Source of the DNA: Thermoleophilia bacterium
GTDB taxonomy: Bacteria; Actinomycetota; Thermoleophilia; Gaiellales; Gaiellaceae
Assembly: GCA_009694305.1 (NCBI GenBank)
Contig: SHVL01000019.1
Location: 1-43,943 of the forward strand
Direction: 5' to 3'
Length of the DNA: 43,943 nt
Shown: piece by piece, positions 18,294 to 25,796 of the stretch
Position numbering within the stretch: position 1 is the stretch's first letter
Layout: every line of letters starts with the position of its first letter
Notes under the pieces: generated by a model
The model's database searches: none
The model's input: the letters and a program-made list of their open reading frames with translations, nothing else
What the model was told of the DNA's origin: nothing
Translations under genes and position numbers: made by a program

Positions 18294-18973
18294 CCGGTCC
18301 CGTCACCGGCGCGACCGGGGAAGCAGCCCGGGTCACGGGAAAGGAGACGATCGGTCCCTACACGTTGCTGCGGGTCGCAGCCGGAACGATCGAGGCCGGC
18401 GTTCCCGGACAGTTCTTCATGCTGCACCCGCCCGGTCACGTTCTGCCACGGCCGATGTCCCTCTGCTTCGCGGAGGCCGGCGAGCTCTGTTTCCTGATCG
18501 ACCCGATCGGGCCCGGGACGCGGACGCTCTGCGACCTCTCGGCCGGCGATGCCCTGCACGTGCTCGGCCCGCTCGGCAATGGCTTCGACCTCACGGTGGC
18601 GCACCCACTCATCGTCGGAGGTGGCATCGGCGTTGCCCCGTTTCCTTTTGTTGCCCGCGCCCTCGGTGGCCCTCCCGCGATACTCGGTTTCCGCTCCGCG
18701 CACCACGCCGAGGCTGCAGCCCTCGTGCCCGGCGCCGAGGTGGTGCTCGATCCCGTGCTCGTGACCTCGCTGTTGCCGGATGACCCGATGGACGTTCTTG
18801 CCTGTGGCCCGGAGCCGATGCTCGAGGCGGTGCGACGGCGCGTGCCCCGTGCCCAGCTCGCCTGGGAGGCGCCGATGGGGTGTGGCTACGGCGCCTGCTA
18901 CGGCTGCGTCGTCGAGGTAGACGGGCGGCTGCAGCGCCTCTGCGTTGCGGGGCCGGTGCTTCGCGCGGCGTGA
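18290..18973 (+). CDS. pyrK: Dihydroorotate dehydrogenase electron-transfer subunit
   Basis: 227 residues. A ferredoxin-reductase-like fold with an FAD-binding beta-barrel (RPMSLCFAE), an NAD-binding region ([20 protein letters not shown]) and a C-terminal [2Fe-2S] cluster with cysteines 198, 203, 206 and 218. It passes electrons from PyrD to NAD+. It overlaps carB (ATGA) and pyrD (GTGA), so all three are made together. Presence of PyrK shows that the next gene encodes the class 1B enzyme, unlike the quinone-linked class 2 PyrD common in Streptomyces. Confidence 0.95.
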   Translation: MTGPVTGATGEAARVTGKETIGPYTLLRVAAGTIEAGVPGQFFMLHPPGHVLPRPMSLCFAEAGELCFLIDPIGPGTRTLCDLSAGDALHVLGPLGNGFDLTVAHPLIVGGGIGVAPFPFVARALGGPPAILGFRSAHHAEAAALVPGAEVVLDPVLVTSLLPDDPMDVLACGPEPMLEAVRRRVPRAQLAWEAPMGCGYGACYGCVVEVDGRLQRLCVAGPVLRAA

Positions 18974-19818
18974 CGGTCATGCTCGTCAACGGGAGCGGGT
19001 GCCTCGATGCCCTGGCGGCACCGGGCGTTGCAGCCCAGCTCGACGCGTTCGTGACGAAGACGATCACCCCCGAGCCTCGTGAGGGGAGCCCGCCCGTCAG
19101 GATCGCGGAGACAGAGGCCGGAATGCTCAACTCGATCGGACTGCAGGGGCCGGGGATCGACGCGTTCCTCGCGGACACGTTGCCGGCGCTCGCAGCACAG
19201 GGCCTGCGCATCTGGGTGTCCGTCGGAGGGTTTTCTGCGCCCGACTATGCCGGTATCTGCGAGCGTCTCGACGGACGGCCCGAGGTCGAGGTGATCGAAC
19301 TGAACCTCTCGTGCCCGAACGTCGAGGAGGCGCCCGAGTCGTCCGCCCAGATCGTGGCGGCCTGTCGCTCACGGACGACCCGGCCTCTCTATGCCAAGCT
19401 GTCTCCGGCAACCTCGGATATTGCCGAGTCGGCCCGGGCTGTAGTCGCAGCCGGAGCGGACGGTCTGACCCTCGTGAACACCCTCCGCGGGATGGCTCTC
19501 GACCCGCTCACGCTGAGGCCGAAGCTCGCCCGGGGCTTCGGCGGCTACTCGGGGCCTGCGCTCCGACCGATTGCGCTCGCCTGTGTGTCGGCATGCGCTC
19601 GGGCGGTAGACGTTCCTATCGTCGGGCTCGGCGGCGTCGCGTCCGGGCAGCACGCGCTCGAGCTTGTCGCAGCGGGAGCGAGCGTTGTCTCACTGGGCAC
19701 CGTGCTGTTCTCAGATCCGAGCGCACCCGAGTCGATTCGCAGGGGCCTCCGGCACGAGTCCACGGTGCGGGGATACACCGATTCGCTGGCCGCACGCGGA
19801 GTTGCCAATAGTATCTGA
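18970..19818 (+). CDS. pyrD: Dihydroorotate dehydrogenase, class 1B catalytic subunit
   Basis: 282 residues from a GTG overlapping the pyrK stop; an ATG three codons later is an alternative. FMN-binding barrel that oxidises dihydroorotate to orotate. Visible sites are TKTITPEPREG, the active-site loop NLSCPNV with catalytic Cys115 (class 1 type), YAKLSP, and the phosphate-binding VGLGGVASGQHALE and VSLGTVLF. It is slightly shorter than many PyrDB chains (about 300). It is the last gene of the operon: the OMP decarboxylase gene pyrF, which often follows, is absent. Confidence 0.95.
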   Translation: MTVMLVNGSGCLDALAAPGVAAQLDAFVTKTITPEPREGSPPVRIAETEAGMLNSIGLQGPGIDAFLADTLPALAAQGLRIWVSVGGFSAPDYAGICERLDGRPEVEVIELNLSCPNVEEAPESSAQIVAACRSRTTRPLYAKLSPATSDIAESARAVVAAGADGLTLVNTLRGMALDPLTLRPKLARGFGGYSGPALRPIALACVSACARAVDVPIVGLGGVASGQHALELVAAGASVVSLGTVLFSDPSAPESIRRGLRHESTVRGYTDSLAARGVANSI

Positions 19819-19854
19819 TGTATTTCTGCTGCAAATGGGCGAAAATACTTCTAC

Positions 19855-19883
19855 TTGACCGCTGACCTCAGATTGCCTAGACT
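19855..19883 (+). promoter_or_regulatory. Promoter of the mIHF gene (TTGACC, 17 bases, TAGACT)
   Basis: -35 TTGACC (19855-19860) and -10 TAGACT (19878-19883) at the optimal 17-base spacing. The start would be about 19890, three bases before the ATG, with no ribosome site, so the mRNA is probably leaderless. Confidence 0.72.
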
Positions 19884-19892
19884 CGTTCGCTC

Positions 19893-20222
19893 ATGGTTGA
19901 GACAAAGATTCAGGTGCAGGCTCCCGCACGGTCACTCGACCAGAGGATGGAAGCACTCAAGCGCGCAAACGACATTCGTATTCGGCGAGCGCGACTGAAG
20001 AAGGATCTCAAGGACGGCACCGTCCAGATCGAGGGTGTTCTCCTCGATCCCCCCGAGTACGTATCGACCGCAAAGGTGTTCGACATGCTCATGGCGGTGC
20101 CGAAGTTCGGCCGTGTCAAGGCCGCACGTCTCCTGAACCAGTGCAGGATCAGCCAGTCGAAGACGGTCGGCGGCCTCTCGGAGCGTCAGCGCGCCGAACT
20201 CGTGTCGCTGTTCAATCGATAG
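19893..20222 (+). CDS. mihF: Integration host factor, actinobacterial type (mIHF)
   Basis: 109 residues, rich in Lys and Arg. The N-terminal helix SLDQRMEALKRANDIRIRRA leads into a helix-two-turns-helix domain with PEYVSTAKVFDMLMAVPKFG and KAARLLNQCRIS. This matches the small nucleoid protein of mycobacteria and streptomycetes, which binds and bends DNA and is unrelated in sequence to Proteobacterial IHF. Position next to gmk and rpoZ is the conserved actinobacterial order. It has its own strong promoter separate from the pyr operon. Confidence 0.95.
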   Translation: MVETKIQVQAPARSLDQRMEALKRANDIRIRRARLKKDLKDGTVQIEGVLLDPPEYVSTAKVFDMLMAVPKFGRVKAARLLNQCRISQSKTVGGLSERQRAELVSLFNR

Positions 20223-20239
20223 CGCCTGCGGCTCGCCGC

Positions 20240-20824
20240 GTGAGTCCCGCTCCCGTCTTCGTCGTCACTGGCCCGTCGGGGGCCGGCAAGGGAACGCTGA
20301 TCAGGATGCTCGTCGAGCGGATTCCGGTGCTCGAGGTGGCGATCTCGGCCACGACGCGTCCACTGCGGCCCGGTGAGCGAGACGGGGTCGAATATCACTT
20401 CCTCGACGAGGAGGACTTCGGTGGGAGAATCGAGGAGGGTGCTTTCCTCGAGCACGTGGAGTACGTCTCCGGCAAGCGATACGGGACGTTGCGATCCGAG
20501 ATCGACCGGGTTGCAGACGACGGGCGGATCTGTGTTCTCGAGCTCGAGCTCGACGGTGCGCTGCGGGTGCAGCAAGACGTGCCCGGGAGCGTGACCCTCT
20601 TCATCGCCGCACCGGTCGAGGAGCTCGAGCGTCGGCTGCGCGAGCGCGCTACCGAGTCCACGGGTGAGATCGGCGACCGCATCGACCTTGCTCGCAGGCA
20701 ACTCGAGCAGGCTCACAGGTTCCGCTACATGGTGCGCAACGATGACGTCGCCCGTGCTACGGGATCGTTGTGTGCCATCGTGGAGCGGGAGCTTGCGTTC
20801 GCAGCTACACTGTCACCCTCGTGA
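20240..20824 (+). CDS. gmk: Guanylate kinase
   Basis: 194 residues from a GTG at 20240, 17 bases after the mIHF stop. Converts GMP to GDP with ATP. P-loop GPSGAGKGT at 11-19, GMP-binding SATTRPLRPGERDGVEYHF, the FLEHVEYVSGKRYGT segment, and the lid-region RLRERATES. Arginines and glycine positions match the family. It ends in a GTGA overlap with rpoZ. Confidence 0.96.
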   Translation: MSPAPVFVVTGPSGAGKGTLIRMLVERIPVLEVAISATTRPLRPGERDGVEYHFLDEEDFGGRIEEGAFLEHVEYVSGKRYGTLRSEIDRVADDGRICVLELELDGALRVQQDVPGSVTLFIAAPVEELERRLRERATESTGEIGDRIDLARRQLEQAHRFRYMVRNDDVARATGSLCAIVERELAFAATLSPS

Positions 20825-21057
20825 TCGAACCTCGCATAGATGACCTCCTGGAGCATGTCGATTCGCGCTACGCGCTCGTCATCGTCGCCGCCAAGCGGGC
20901 ACGGCAGATCAACAACTATCACCACCAGCTCGGTGAGGGCATGGGCTTCGACGGAGCCCCGCCGCCGTTGATCGAGTCGAGGTCGAAGAACTACCTCACG
21001 ATGGCGATGGAAGAGGTTGCTCAAGGGAAGATCCGCTACACCTCGCCCGCCTCCTAG
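20821..21057 (+). CDS. rpoZ: RNA polymerase omega subunit
   Basis: 78 residues from a GTG that overlaps the gmk stop. Conserved omega features: DDLLEHVDSRYALVIVAAKRARQIN near the N-terminus, then SKNYLTMAMEEVAQGKIRY. Omega helps fold beta-prime and complete the core enzyme. The gmk-rpoZ order is conserved in actinobacteria; there, coaBC usually follows at once. Here a decayed gene and an M19 peptidase gene, both on the other strand, come between. Confidence 0.95.
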   Translation: MIEPRIDDLLEHVDSRYALVIVAAKRARQINNYHHQLGEGMGFDGAPPPLIESRSKNYLTMAMEEVAQGKIRYTSPAS

Positions 21058-21138
21058 AGGGTCGCCCTACACCCGAAATCGGGAACGATGCGCGCCCGGG
21101 AACAACGGGAAGTTGTGCGCTGATCTCGGTACCGGTTC

Positions 21139-21569
21139 CTAGGACATCCAACCGCGGGTGAGGACGTAGTTCACGTTCGCCGTGCACCTGTCCACGCCGC
21201 CGACGCTATTGGCTCTCAGGGTGAGCCGTATCGTTCCGCGGTCGTTGGAGTTGAGCTGTCCGCGCAGTGAAGCTGTACGTGAAGCGGTTGAGCGAGAGCG
21301 CATGCCGGACGGTGCTGGTGGAGGAGAAAATTCGCTCGTTGGCCTCGTTGTTGGCCGTGTCCACACACGACATGATGGTCTGAATGCTGTTCACCTTCAC
21401 CTTGCCACTACTGACCGACAGCCGGATCGTGCCCCAGAGAGGGACTCCGTCAGCGGTGACCCGGTGCGAGACCGTTCCACCCCACAGGACAGTGGGGGAC
21501 GCAACAGCGCCTGGTACCAGAGCACCGAGGGCGGCAAGAAGAACAGTGCACCGTGGCTATACGAAGCAT
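21139..21569 (-). pseudogene. Secreted hypothetical protein, two frameshifts
   Basis: An ATG at 21569 begins MLRIATV. After a one-base shift the next frame reads a signal-peptide-like TVLLAALGALVPGAVASP, then a coherent beta-rich, Ser/Thr-rich domain: GGTVSHRVTADGVPLWGTI, then a cysteine in MSCVDTANNEANERI, and LNRFTYSFTA. Near 21270 the frame shifts again and continues LRGQLNSNDRGTIRLTLRA to CTANVNYVLTRGWMS before TAG at 21139-21141. Joined, these make a secreted protein of about 140 residues with two cysteines that could pair. No family is recognised. The frames fit together so well that decay (or two assembly errors) is more likely than chance. Confidence 0.65.
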
Positions 21570-21622
21570 GTCAGAGCTTGCACCACAGCCGTCGGCTGCC
21601 CGCCGCCTGGCCCGGAACGGGC

Positions 21623-22630
21623 CTAGGTAGCCGGCAGCGCGGTGCGCAGGAAGCGAAGCAGGTTGCCACTGCCGACGGCTGTGATGTCGGCCTCACTCCA
21701 CCCCCGCGCGTCCATTCGTGCGAGGAGCGCCGGGTAGTCCTCCGGTCCCTTCAGGTTCTCGATGCCGGCCCCCGGCTCGAGGCCCTTCGGCATCAGGCCG
21801 TCCGCAGGCTTCGACATCGGCGGCAAGACCTTGCTGAGCCGTGTCGTGAAGTCGCTGCCGAAGCAGACCCGGTCGCTGCCCATCACGTTCACGGCGTGCT
21901 CGAGGTGGTCAACGACACGGTCGAGGGTTGGCGCCTCGTGCCCTATCGCGAGTGGATGCAGCATGAGGCCGAGGAGCCCGCCGGCGTCGGCGAGTGCTCG
22001 AAGCTGGTCGTCTGTGAGGTTGCGTGGGTGATCGTTGAGCGCCCTGCAGGCTGCGTGGGAGCAGATCATCGGAACGCCCCCGGCCCGCGCAATGATGTCG
22101 GCGAAGGTCGTCGGCGAGGCGTGGGCGAGATCGACGATCACTCCGAGCTCGACAAACCTGTCCACGAGTGCGCGCCCGAGCCGAGAAAGCCCGCCACCCT
22201 CTTCGGCAGCACCGTCGGCGTAGGGGTTCCGGCGATTCCAGGTCAACCCTGCCATCCGCATGCCGAGCTCCCAGAACGTCTCGGCGGGCCAGAGCTCGTA
22301 GCCGAACTGCTCGACGCCTTCGAGGGACAGCATCAGACCGATTCGCTCTCCCCGTTCGACGGCATCGAGGTCGGCCGCCGTCCGAACCCCCACGATGCGG
22401 TCGGAGCTCTCGCGCACGGCGCGGGCAAGGCACGCCGCCTGGCCGAGCGCCTCCCTCAGAGTTCCCTCCGGCTGCCGCTCTAGCTCGACGAACACGGGGC
22501 AGACCTGGAGTCCGACGCCGCCGGCTTCGAGCAGCGGCTGCCACGTACGGGCGAAGGAGCCGGTCTCACCGAAGCGGAGTTCGCGATACCCGAGCTCGCA
22601 GAGAAGGTCGAGATGCGCGTCTGCGATCAC
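21623..22630 (-). CDS. Membrane dipeptidase (peptidase M19, renal dipeptidase family)
   Basis: 335 residues from the GTG at 22630, chosen because a minus-strand TATAGT ends six bases upstream; an ATG at 22687 would add 19 unlikely residues. Zinc ligands are seen in the first DAHLDLL, in LEGVEQFG (metal-bridging Glu), HASPTTF, ICSHAACRAL and the FGSDF segment. M19 enzymes split dipeptides, often with a D-residue at the C-terminal side, and may recycle wall peptides. No signal peptide is seen, so it likely acts in the cytosol. It is divergent from coaBC. Confidence 0.92.
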   Translation of the reverse strand: MIADAHLDLLCELGYRELRFGETGSFARTWQPLLEAGGVGLQVCPVFVELERQPEGTLREALGQAACLARAVRESSDRIVGVRTAADLDAVERGERIGLMLSLEGVEQFGYELWPAETFWELGMRMAGLTWNRRNPYADGAAEEGGGLSRLGRALVDRFVELGVIVDLAHASPTTFADIIARAGGVPMICSHAACRALNDHPRNLTDDQLRALADAGGLLGLMLHPLAIGHEAPTLDRVVDHLEHAVNVMGSDRVCFGSDFTTRLSKVLPPMSKPADGLMPKGLEPGAGIENLKGPEDYPALLARMDARGWSEADITAVGSGNLLRFLRTALPAT

Positions 22631-22636
22631 GGCGGA

Positions 22637-22642
22637 ACTATA
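22637..22642 (-). promoter_or_regulatory. -10 element for the M19 dipeptidase gene
   Basis: The minus strand reads TATAGT, six bases before the GTG at 22630, consistent with a leaderless message. Confidence 0.45.
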
Positions 22643-22706
22643 CGGCTCCCCCGGCGGGACACGGTCTCTTGCCGGCCGCGCACCCACTTCGTCCGCGGAT
22701 TACCGG

Positions 22707-22712
22707 CACACT
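22707..22712 (+). promoter_or_regulatory. Possible -10 element for coaBC
   Basis: CACACT ends six bases before the coaBC GTG at 22719. No ribosome site is present; weaker match than the others. Confidence 0.3.
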
Positions 22713-22718
22713 ACGCCA

Positions 22719-23876
22719 GTGGCGCGGATCATTCTGGGAATCACCGGCGGGATTGCCGCCTACAAGGCGTGCGAGGTCATCCGCCTTCTGATCGGCGCCG
22801 GCCACGAGGTGCTACCTCTGCCGACCCGCGGTGCCGAGAGGTTCGTGGCCGCCGAGACGTTCGCCGCGCTTGCGCGCACGCCGCTCACGACCGACCTCTA
22901 CCCGCACCTCACGCGCGCCGACCTCATCGTGGTCGCGCCGCTGACCGCGCACACGATGGCCCGGCTCGCACACGGCCTCGCCGACGACGTCCTCACCGAG
23001 ACCGTCCTCGCGCACGACGGCCCGATCCTCGTTGCTCCGGCAATGAACACGCGGATGTGGGAGCACCCGGCCACACGGGCGAATCTCGCTCTGCTGCAGG
23101 CCCGAGGGGTAGGGGTCGTCGGGCCCACGAGCGGCGACCTCGCCGAAGGCGAGGTCGGGGTCGGTCGCATGGCCGAGCCGGCCGAGATCGTGGCGCGCGC
23201 CGAGGCACTCCTTCGGCCGCCGAGCACGCTCGACGGCCTCGATGTCGTCGTGACGGCAGGGGGAACGCGCGAGCCGATCGACTCGATTCGCTTCATCGGC
23301 AACCGCTCCTCGGGGCGGATGGGAATCGCCATCGCCGCCGAGGCGCGCCGACGGGGCGCTCGCGTCACGCTCCTTGCGGCAAACGTCACCGTGCCGCTGC
23401 CGGTGGGCGTGGAGGTGATCGAGATCGCGACGGCCGCCGACCTCGAGCGTGAGGCGCTGGCCCACGGTAGCGCCGACGTGATCGTGATGGCCGCAGCCGT
23501 GGGAGACTATCGCGCCGAGGAGCCGATAGACGGGAAGCGCGCGAAGGACGGTGCGGTCTGGAACGTTGCTCTCACGCCGACCCCGGACATCGCGGAGGCA
23601 CTCGGCAAGCGGCGCTCTGCCGCACAGGTCTTCGTCGCGTTCGGAGCCGAGCACGGGACTGCGGGCCTCGAGCGCAAGCGAACCATGCTCGTCGAAAAGA
23701 ACGTGAATCTCGTCGTCTACAACGACGTTGGGGGTGACGGTATCGGCTTCGACGCGGCCGACAACGAGGTCACGCTCGTCACCGCAACGGGAGACCGCCA
23801 CGTGCCGCGTGCCCCGAAGGCACTGATTGCGATGGCCGTTCTCGACGAGGTCGAACGGCTGCTGGCAGAGCGCTGA
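22719..23876 (+). CDS. coaBC: Bifunctional phosphopantothenoylcysteine decarboxylase/synthase
   Basis: 385 residues from GTG at 22719, beginning VARIILGITGGIAAYKACEV. The CoaC flavoprotein half (1-165) has PAMNTRMWEHPATRAN, the substrate-binding PxMNxxMW motif. The CoaB half (about 172-385) begins VVVTAGGTREPIDSIRFIGNRSSG, then VMAAAVGDYR and KRAKDG. Together they join cysteine to phosphopantothenate and decarboxylate it, two steps to coenzyme A. At the position of the CoaC catalytic cysteine in E. coli (LACG), this protein has LAEGEVGVGRM with Glu143; the mycobacterial enzyme also lacks cysteine here by my recollection. Confidence 0.95.
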   Translation: MARIILGITGGIAAYKACEVIRLLIGAGHEVLPLPTRGAERFVAAETFAALARTPLTTDLYPHLTRADLIVVAPLTAHTMARLAHGLADDVLTETVLAHDGPILVAPAMNTRMWEHPATRANLALLQARGVGVVGPTSGDLAEGEVGVGRMAEPAEIVARAEALLRPPSTLDGLDVVVTAGGTREPIDSIRFIGNRSSGRMGIAIAAEARRRGARVTLLAANVTVPLPVGVEVIEIATAADLEREALAHGSADVIVMAAAVGDYRAEEPIDGKRAKDGAVWNVALTPTPDIAEALGKRRSAAQVFVAFGAEHGTAGLERKRTMLVEKNVNLVVYNDVGGDGIGFDAADNEVTLVTATGDRHVPRAPKALIAMAVLDEVERLLAER

Positions 23877-23959
23877 GAAGGCGCACAGCGAGGCGCCTCC
23901 AGGGCATCCTCACGAGAGGATCGCTCCGCCGCTGACGAGCTGACTGGCACCATGCGTGC

Positions 23960-24307
23960 GTGAGCGAAGCGTACGACCTCTACCAGCTTGGCCGGGCGAG
24001 ACTCCGCGACGGAGAGGCAGCACAGGCGACCGTCCCCCTCGAGAGGGCCCGCCGCCTCGAGCCGGAGAAGGCCTCGATCCGCGAGGCACTCGGCATCGCC
24101 TACTTCCGGATCGCGCACTGGCCTGCCGCCGAGGCCGAGTTCCGCAAGCTTCTCGAGCTCTCGCCGGTGGACGAGTATGCCCATTACGCTCTCGGGCGCT
24201 CGCTCACGCAACAGGGGCTGCCCGAGGAGGCGGCAATGCATCTCAAGCTCGCCCACTGCCTGCGGCCGCGTGGGACAGACGAGTTGTCGGTCGAGCGCAG
24301 CAGCTAA
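23960..24307 (+). CDS. TPR-repeat protein
   Basis: 115 residues from a GTG. Three tetratricopeptide-like helical pairs: YQLGRARLRDGEAAQATVPL, then REALGIAYFRIAHWPAAEAEF, then AHYALGRSLTQQGLPEEAAM. Such repeats are scaffolds for protein binding. No partner is named by the context: coaBC lies 83 bases upstream and a convergent unknown gene follows. No signal peptide, so it is cytosolic. Confidence 0.82.
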   Translation: MSEAYDLYQLGRARLRDGEAAQATVPLERARRLEPEKASIREALGIAYFRIAHWPAAEAEFRKLLELSPVDEYAHYALGRSLTQQGLPEEAAMHLKLAHCLRPRGTDELSVERSS

Positions 24308-24317
24308 TCCTGACGCA

Positions 24318-24644
24318 CTACTCTCCGCCGAGGTCTGCGAGCAGCGTCGCGTAGCGGCGGAAGCCCCGGGTGGCCTGTCGCGTGAACTCGCTTGCGTACG
24401 CGGTGGCGGCATCGTCGTCGAGTGACCGTGCGTAGCTCTCGCGGATGTCGAGCAGCCTGTCGGCGATCGCGTCCACCACGAGCTGATAGTCGCCGTAGGC
24501 ATCCTCGGCCGACGCCGCCGAGGCCGAGTTCCACGCGGACTCCGCCTCGACCGCTTCGGCGAGCAGGTTGGCGTCGTCTTCGCGAAACAGGTCGAGTTGG
24601 CGCTCCACGAGGTCGTGAAAGCGCCTGCGGCGGCGGAGCCTCAC
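24318..24644 (-). CDS. Hypothetical helical protein coupled to glycosyltransferase
   Basis: 108 residues from a GTG that shares bases with the stop of the glycosyltransferase gene (GTGA on the minus strand). It opens with a very basic stretch (RLRRRRRFHDLVERQL) and is otherwise acidic and alanine-rich, probably all helix; no signal, membrane span or known motif is seen. The tight overlap implies co-translation with the glycosyltransferase. Function unknown. Confidence 0.7.
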   Translation of the reverse strand: MRLRRRRRFHDLVERQLDLFREDDANLLAEAVEAESAWNSASAASAEDAYGDYQLVVDAIADRLLDIRESYARSLDDDAATAYASEFTRQATRGFRRYATLLADLGGE

Positions 24645-25693
24645 GCGACCTCCTCGTAGAGCGCGAGGTGGGCCGCGGCGGCTTTATCCCACGTGAGGGC
24701 GTCGCGCGCCCGGGCAGCGCCGGCGCGCGCCTGGGCGAGCTCGTCGGGATCCCGGAGCAACAGGCGAATGGCCGCCGACAGGCCGGCTACATCGCCCGGC
24801 GGCACGACGCAACCGGCACCGAATGTGCCGACGATCTCACCGAGGCCCCCGACGTCGTACACGACTGCGGGTACACCTGCGCCGAGCGCCTGCAGGAGCG
24901 CCCCCGACTGGTCGATCTCTGCGCTGTACGGGAATGCGGCGATCGTTGCCGCCCCGAGAGCCACTTCGATCTCGGTCTCGCTCAGGTACCCGAGCCGCCA
25001 TTCCGCTCGACTGCCCGCTGCGGCACGGAGTCCGTCGAGAGGGATGCGCGCGTCCCCTGCGACGAGAAGCTGCGCTCCCGCGACGGCGAGCACGGCCTCG
25101 ACGGCATCCGGAAGGCCCTTGTATGGCCGGATCACGCCGAGCGCCAGCACCGTCCGGCCGTCGTCTGTCCGGGACGGGTCGCTCCGGAAGACCGGGTGGG
25201 GGATGACGCGCAACTTTTCCTCGGGTACGCCGAAAGCGGCGAGCGTGCGGCGGCCGCTTTGGCTGTGCACGACGATGCGATCGAAGCGATGGAACAGGCG
25301 GCTCCAGGTGTGCGTGTGGTGGGCCGTCCGACGGGGCAACAGGTCGTGGGCCGTGAACACGAGCGGCGCTCGTGTTCGTAGGAGCCACGCGTCGGCGTCC
25401 GGCGAAGCAACCCACTGCAGATGAACGACGTCGCACGAGGACAGTCCCAGACGGGTCAGCGCAAGCGGATGCTCGAGGGCCTTGACGGCAAGGCGCGGGC
25501 GCGTGCGGCCGATCCCGGTCGAGAGGCGGTAGAGGCTGTCGTCGATCGTGTAGCCCGTGGCGGACGGCACGGCGCCGTACCTGAAGCGAGAGGTGAGGAG
25601 ATGCACGTCGGCCCCCAGACGCGACAACGCCTCCGAGAGTGCGTGGTCGTACGGTGGCGTGTAGGCGGGCGGATCGGCGATGACGACGCGCAT
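24641..25693 (-). CDS. GT4-like glycosyltransferase
   Basis: 350 residues from the ATG at 25693, with a ribosome-site-like GAGGTGG just before it and TACGGT upstream. The N-terminal Rossmann domain opens MRVVIADPPAYTPPYDHALS with DVVHLQWV and VFTAHDLLP. The C-terminal domain has RTVLALGVIRPYKGLPDAV and the nucleotide-sugar-binding SGALLQALGAGVPAVVYDVGG. This is the GT-B fold of retaining family 4 enzymes. It adds a sugar to a lipid, protein or small molecule; the acceptor is unknown. It is divergent from the class V aminotransferase gene. Confidence 0.88.
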   Translation of the reverse strand: MRVVIADPPAYTPPYDHALSEALSRLGADVHLLTSRFRYGAVPSATGYTIDDSLYRLSTGIGRTRPRLAVKALEHPLALTRLGLSSCDVVHLQWVASPDADAWLLRTRAPLVFTAHDLLPRRTAHHTHTWSRLFHRFDRIVVHSQSGRRTLAAFGVPEEKLRVIPHPVFRSDPSRTDDGRTVLALGVIRPYKGLPDAVEAVLAVAGAQLLVAGDARIPLDGLRAAAGSRAEWRLGYLSETEIEVALGAATIAAFPYSAEIDQSGALLQALGAGVPAVVYDVGGLGEIVGTFGAGCVVPPGDVAGLSAAIRLLLRDPDELAQARAGAARARDALTWDKAAAAHLALYEEVA

Positions 25694-25796
25694 ACCACCT
25701 CTACCGTAGAGAAGCCGGCGGGTGTCCCGTCGCTCTCTGAGTGGCAAGCGGCAACTGTGGGCTACGTTCGGCACTGTCTTTGTGCAGAATGAGGGC

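Noticed and set aside
17444-18973. Long plus-strand frame spanning the end of carB and pyrK
   Set aside because: Only its 3' part from 18290 is a real gene (pyrK); the earlier part is a shadow of carB.
23906-23921. Hairpin ATCCTC-ACGA-GAGGAT after coaBC
   Set aside because: Plausible stem but no T tract follows; it could be a weak terminator, not enough to call.
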